5,721 bases of DNA from an uncultured Acinetobacter sp. (GTDB lineage: Bacteria; Pseudomonadota; Gammaproteobacteria; Pseudomonadales; Moraxellaceae). How positions within the stretch are numbered: position 1 is the first letter of the stretch; each line of letters opens with the position of its first letter. Shown here one piece after another: positions 5,664 to 5,721 of the stretch. The DNA is taken from positions 1 to 5,721 of the forward strand of contig NZ_CALUDM010000169.1 in NCBI RefSeq assembly GCF_943914805.1, read 5' to 3'. A program made the translations under genes and the position numbers. The notes under the pieces are model-generated. The model saw only the letters and a list, made by a program, of their open reading frames with translations. It did no database searches and had not been told where the DNA came from.

Positions 5664-5721
5664 AAAGGAGCCTGTAAATTATTTTGTGTAAGTTCCATTT
5701 TTTATAAATGATCTTTTAATC

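Noticed and set aside
5665..5670. AAGGAG on the plus strand near the right edge
   Set aside because: No start codon at a suitable distance opens a frame; the nearest candidates stop within a few codons.
5642..5698. Minus-strand 18-codon ORF (MELTQNNLQAPFLLWFNQ) upstream of the transporter
   Set aside because: It has no ribosome binding site, and the candidate promoter of the transporter lies within it. It is probably chance, though conservation in relatives would revive it.

Overview
The window looks like chromosomal DNA of a gamma-proteobacterium of the Acinetobacter type. This is inferred from AT-rich codon usage, AT-rich intergenic spacers, short intergenic distances and the protein families present; no marker gene fixes the species. 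It holds five protein genes and no RNA gene, IS element or CRISPR array.

Left part (1-2213): a 104-bp AT-rich leader with an 18-bp perfect palindrome, then a gamma-glutamyltransferase (Ggt-type) gene that encodes a lipoprotein precursor. The best start is ATG 123, behind a strong AAGGAG. The reading frame ends early at 2045. The family's normal C-terminus (…DPRR…) is present just downstream in the +1 frame up to 2088, and the frames part at a run of seven A (2022-2028). The copy is therefore frameshifted by one base, slippage-prone, or carries a sequencing error. Two hairpins (2113-2141 and 2161-2213) fill the space between this gene and the convergent tetR.

Middle part (2263-4435): a TetR-family repressor on the minus strand diverges from a short-chain dehydrogenase-like protein on the plus strand, which is followed by a DsbA-fold 2-hydroxychromene-2-carboxylate isomerase / kappa-GST-like protein. 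The divergent region contains two overlapping palindromes built from three ATAACGAT half-sites, just upstream of a perfect TATAAT. This is a convincing candidate operator for the neighbouring TetR protein. The SDR lacks the canonical Asn-Ser-Tyr catalytic residues (Phe stands in the YxxxK position), which fits the atypical classical-SDR subgroup SDR_c10. The simplest reading is a small TetR-controlled module, SDR-like protein plus glutathione-dependent isomerase-like protein, with unknown substrate.

Right part (4436-5721): a 97-bp imperfect inverted repeat with perfect 13-bp ends separates the isomerase gene from a convergent AEC-family (auxin efflux carrier type) membrane transporter on the minus strand. 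The last 193 bp hold only that transporter's leader with a weak promoter candidate. The most rewarding points are the Ggt frameshift, the three-half-site operator, the SDR without its tetrad, and the long intergenic inverted repeat.
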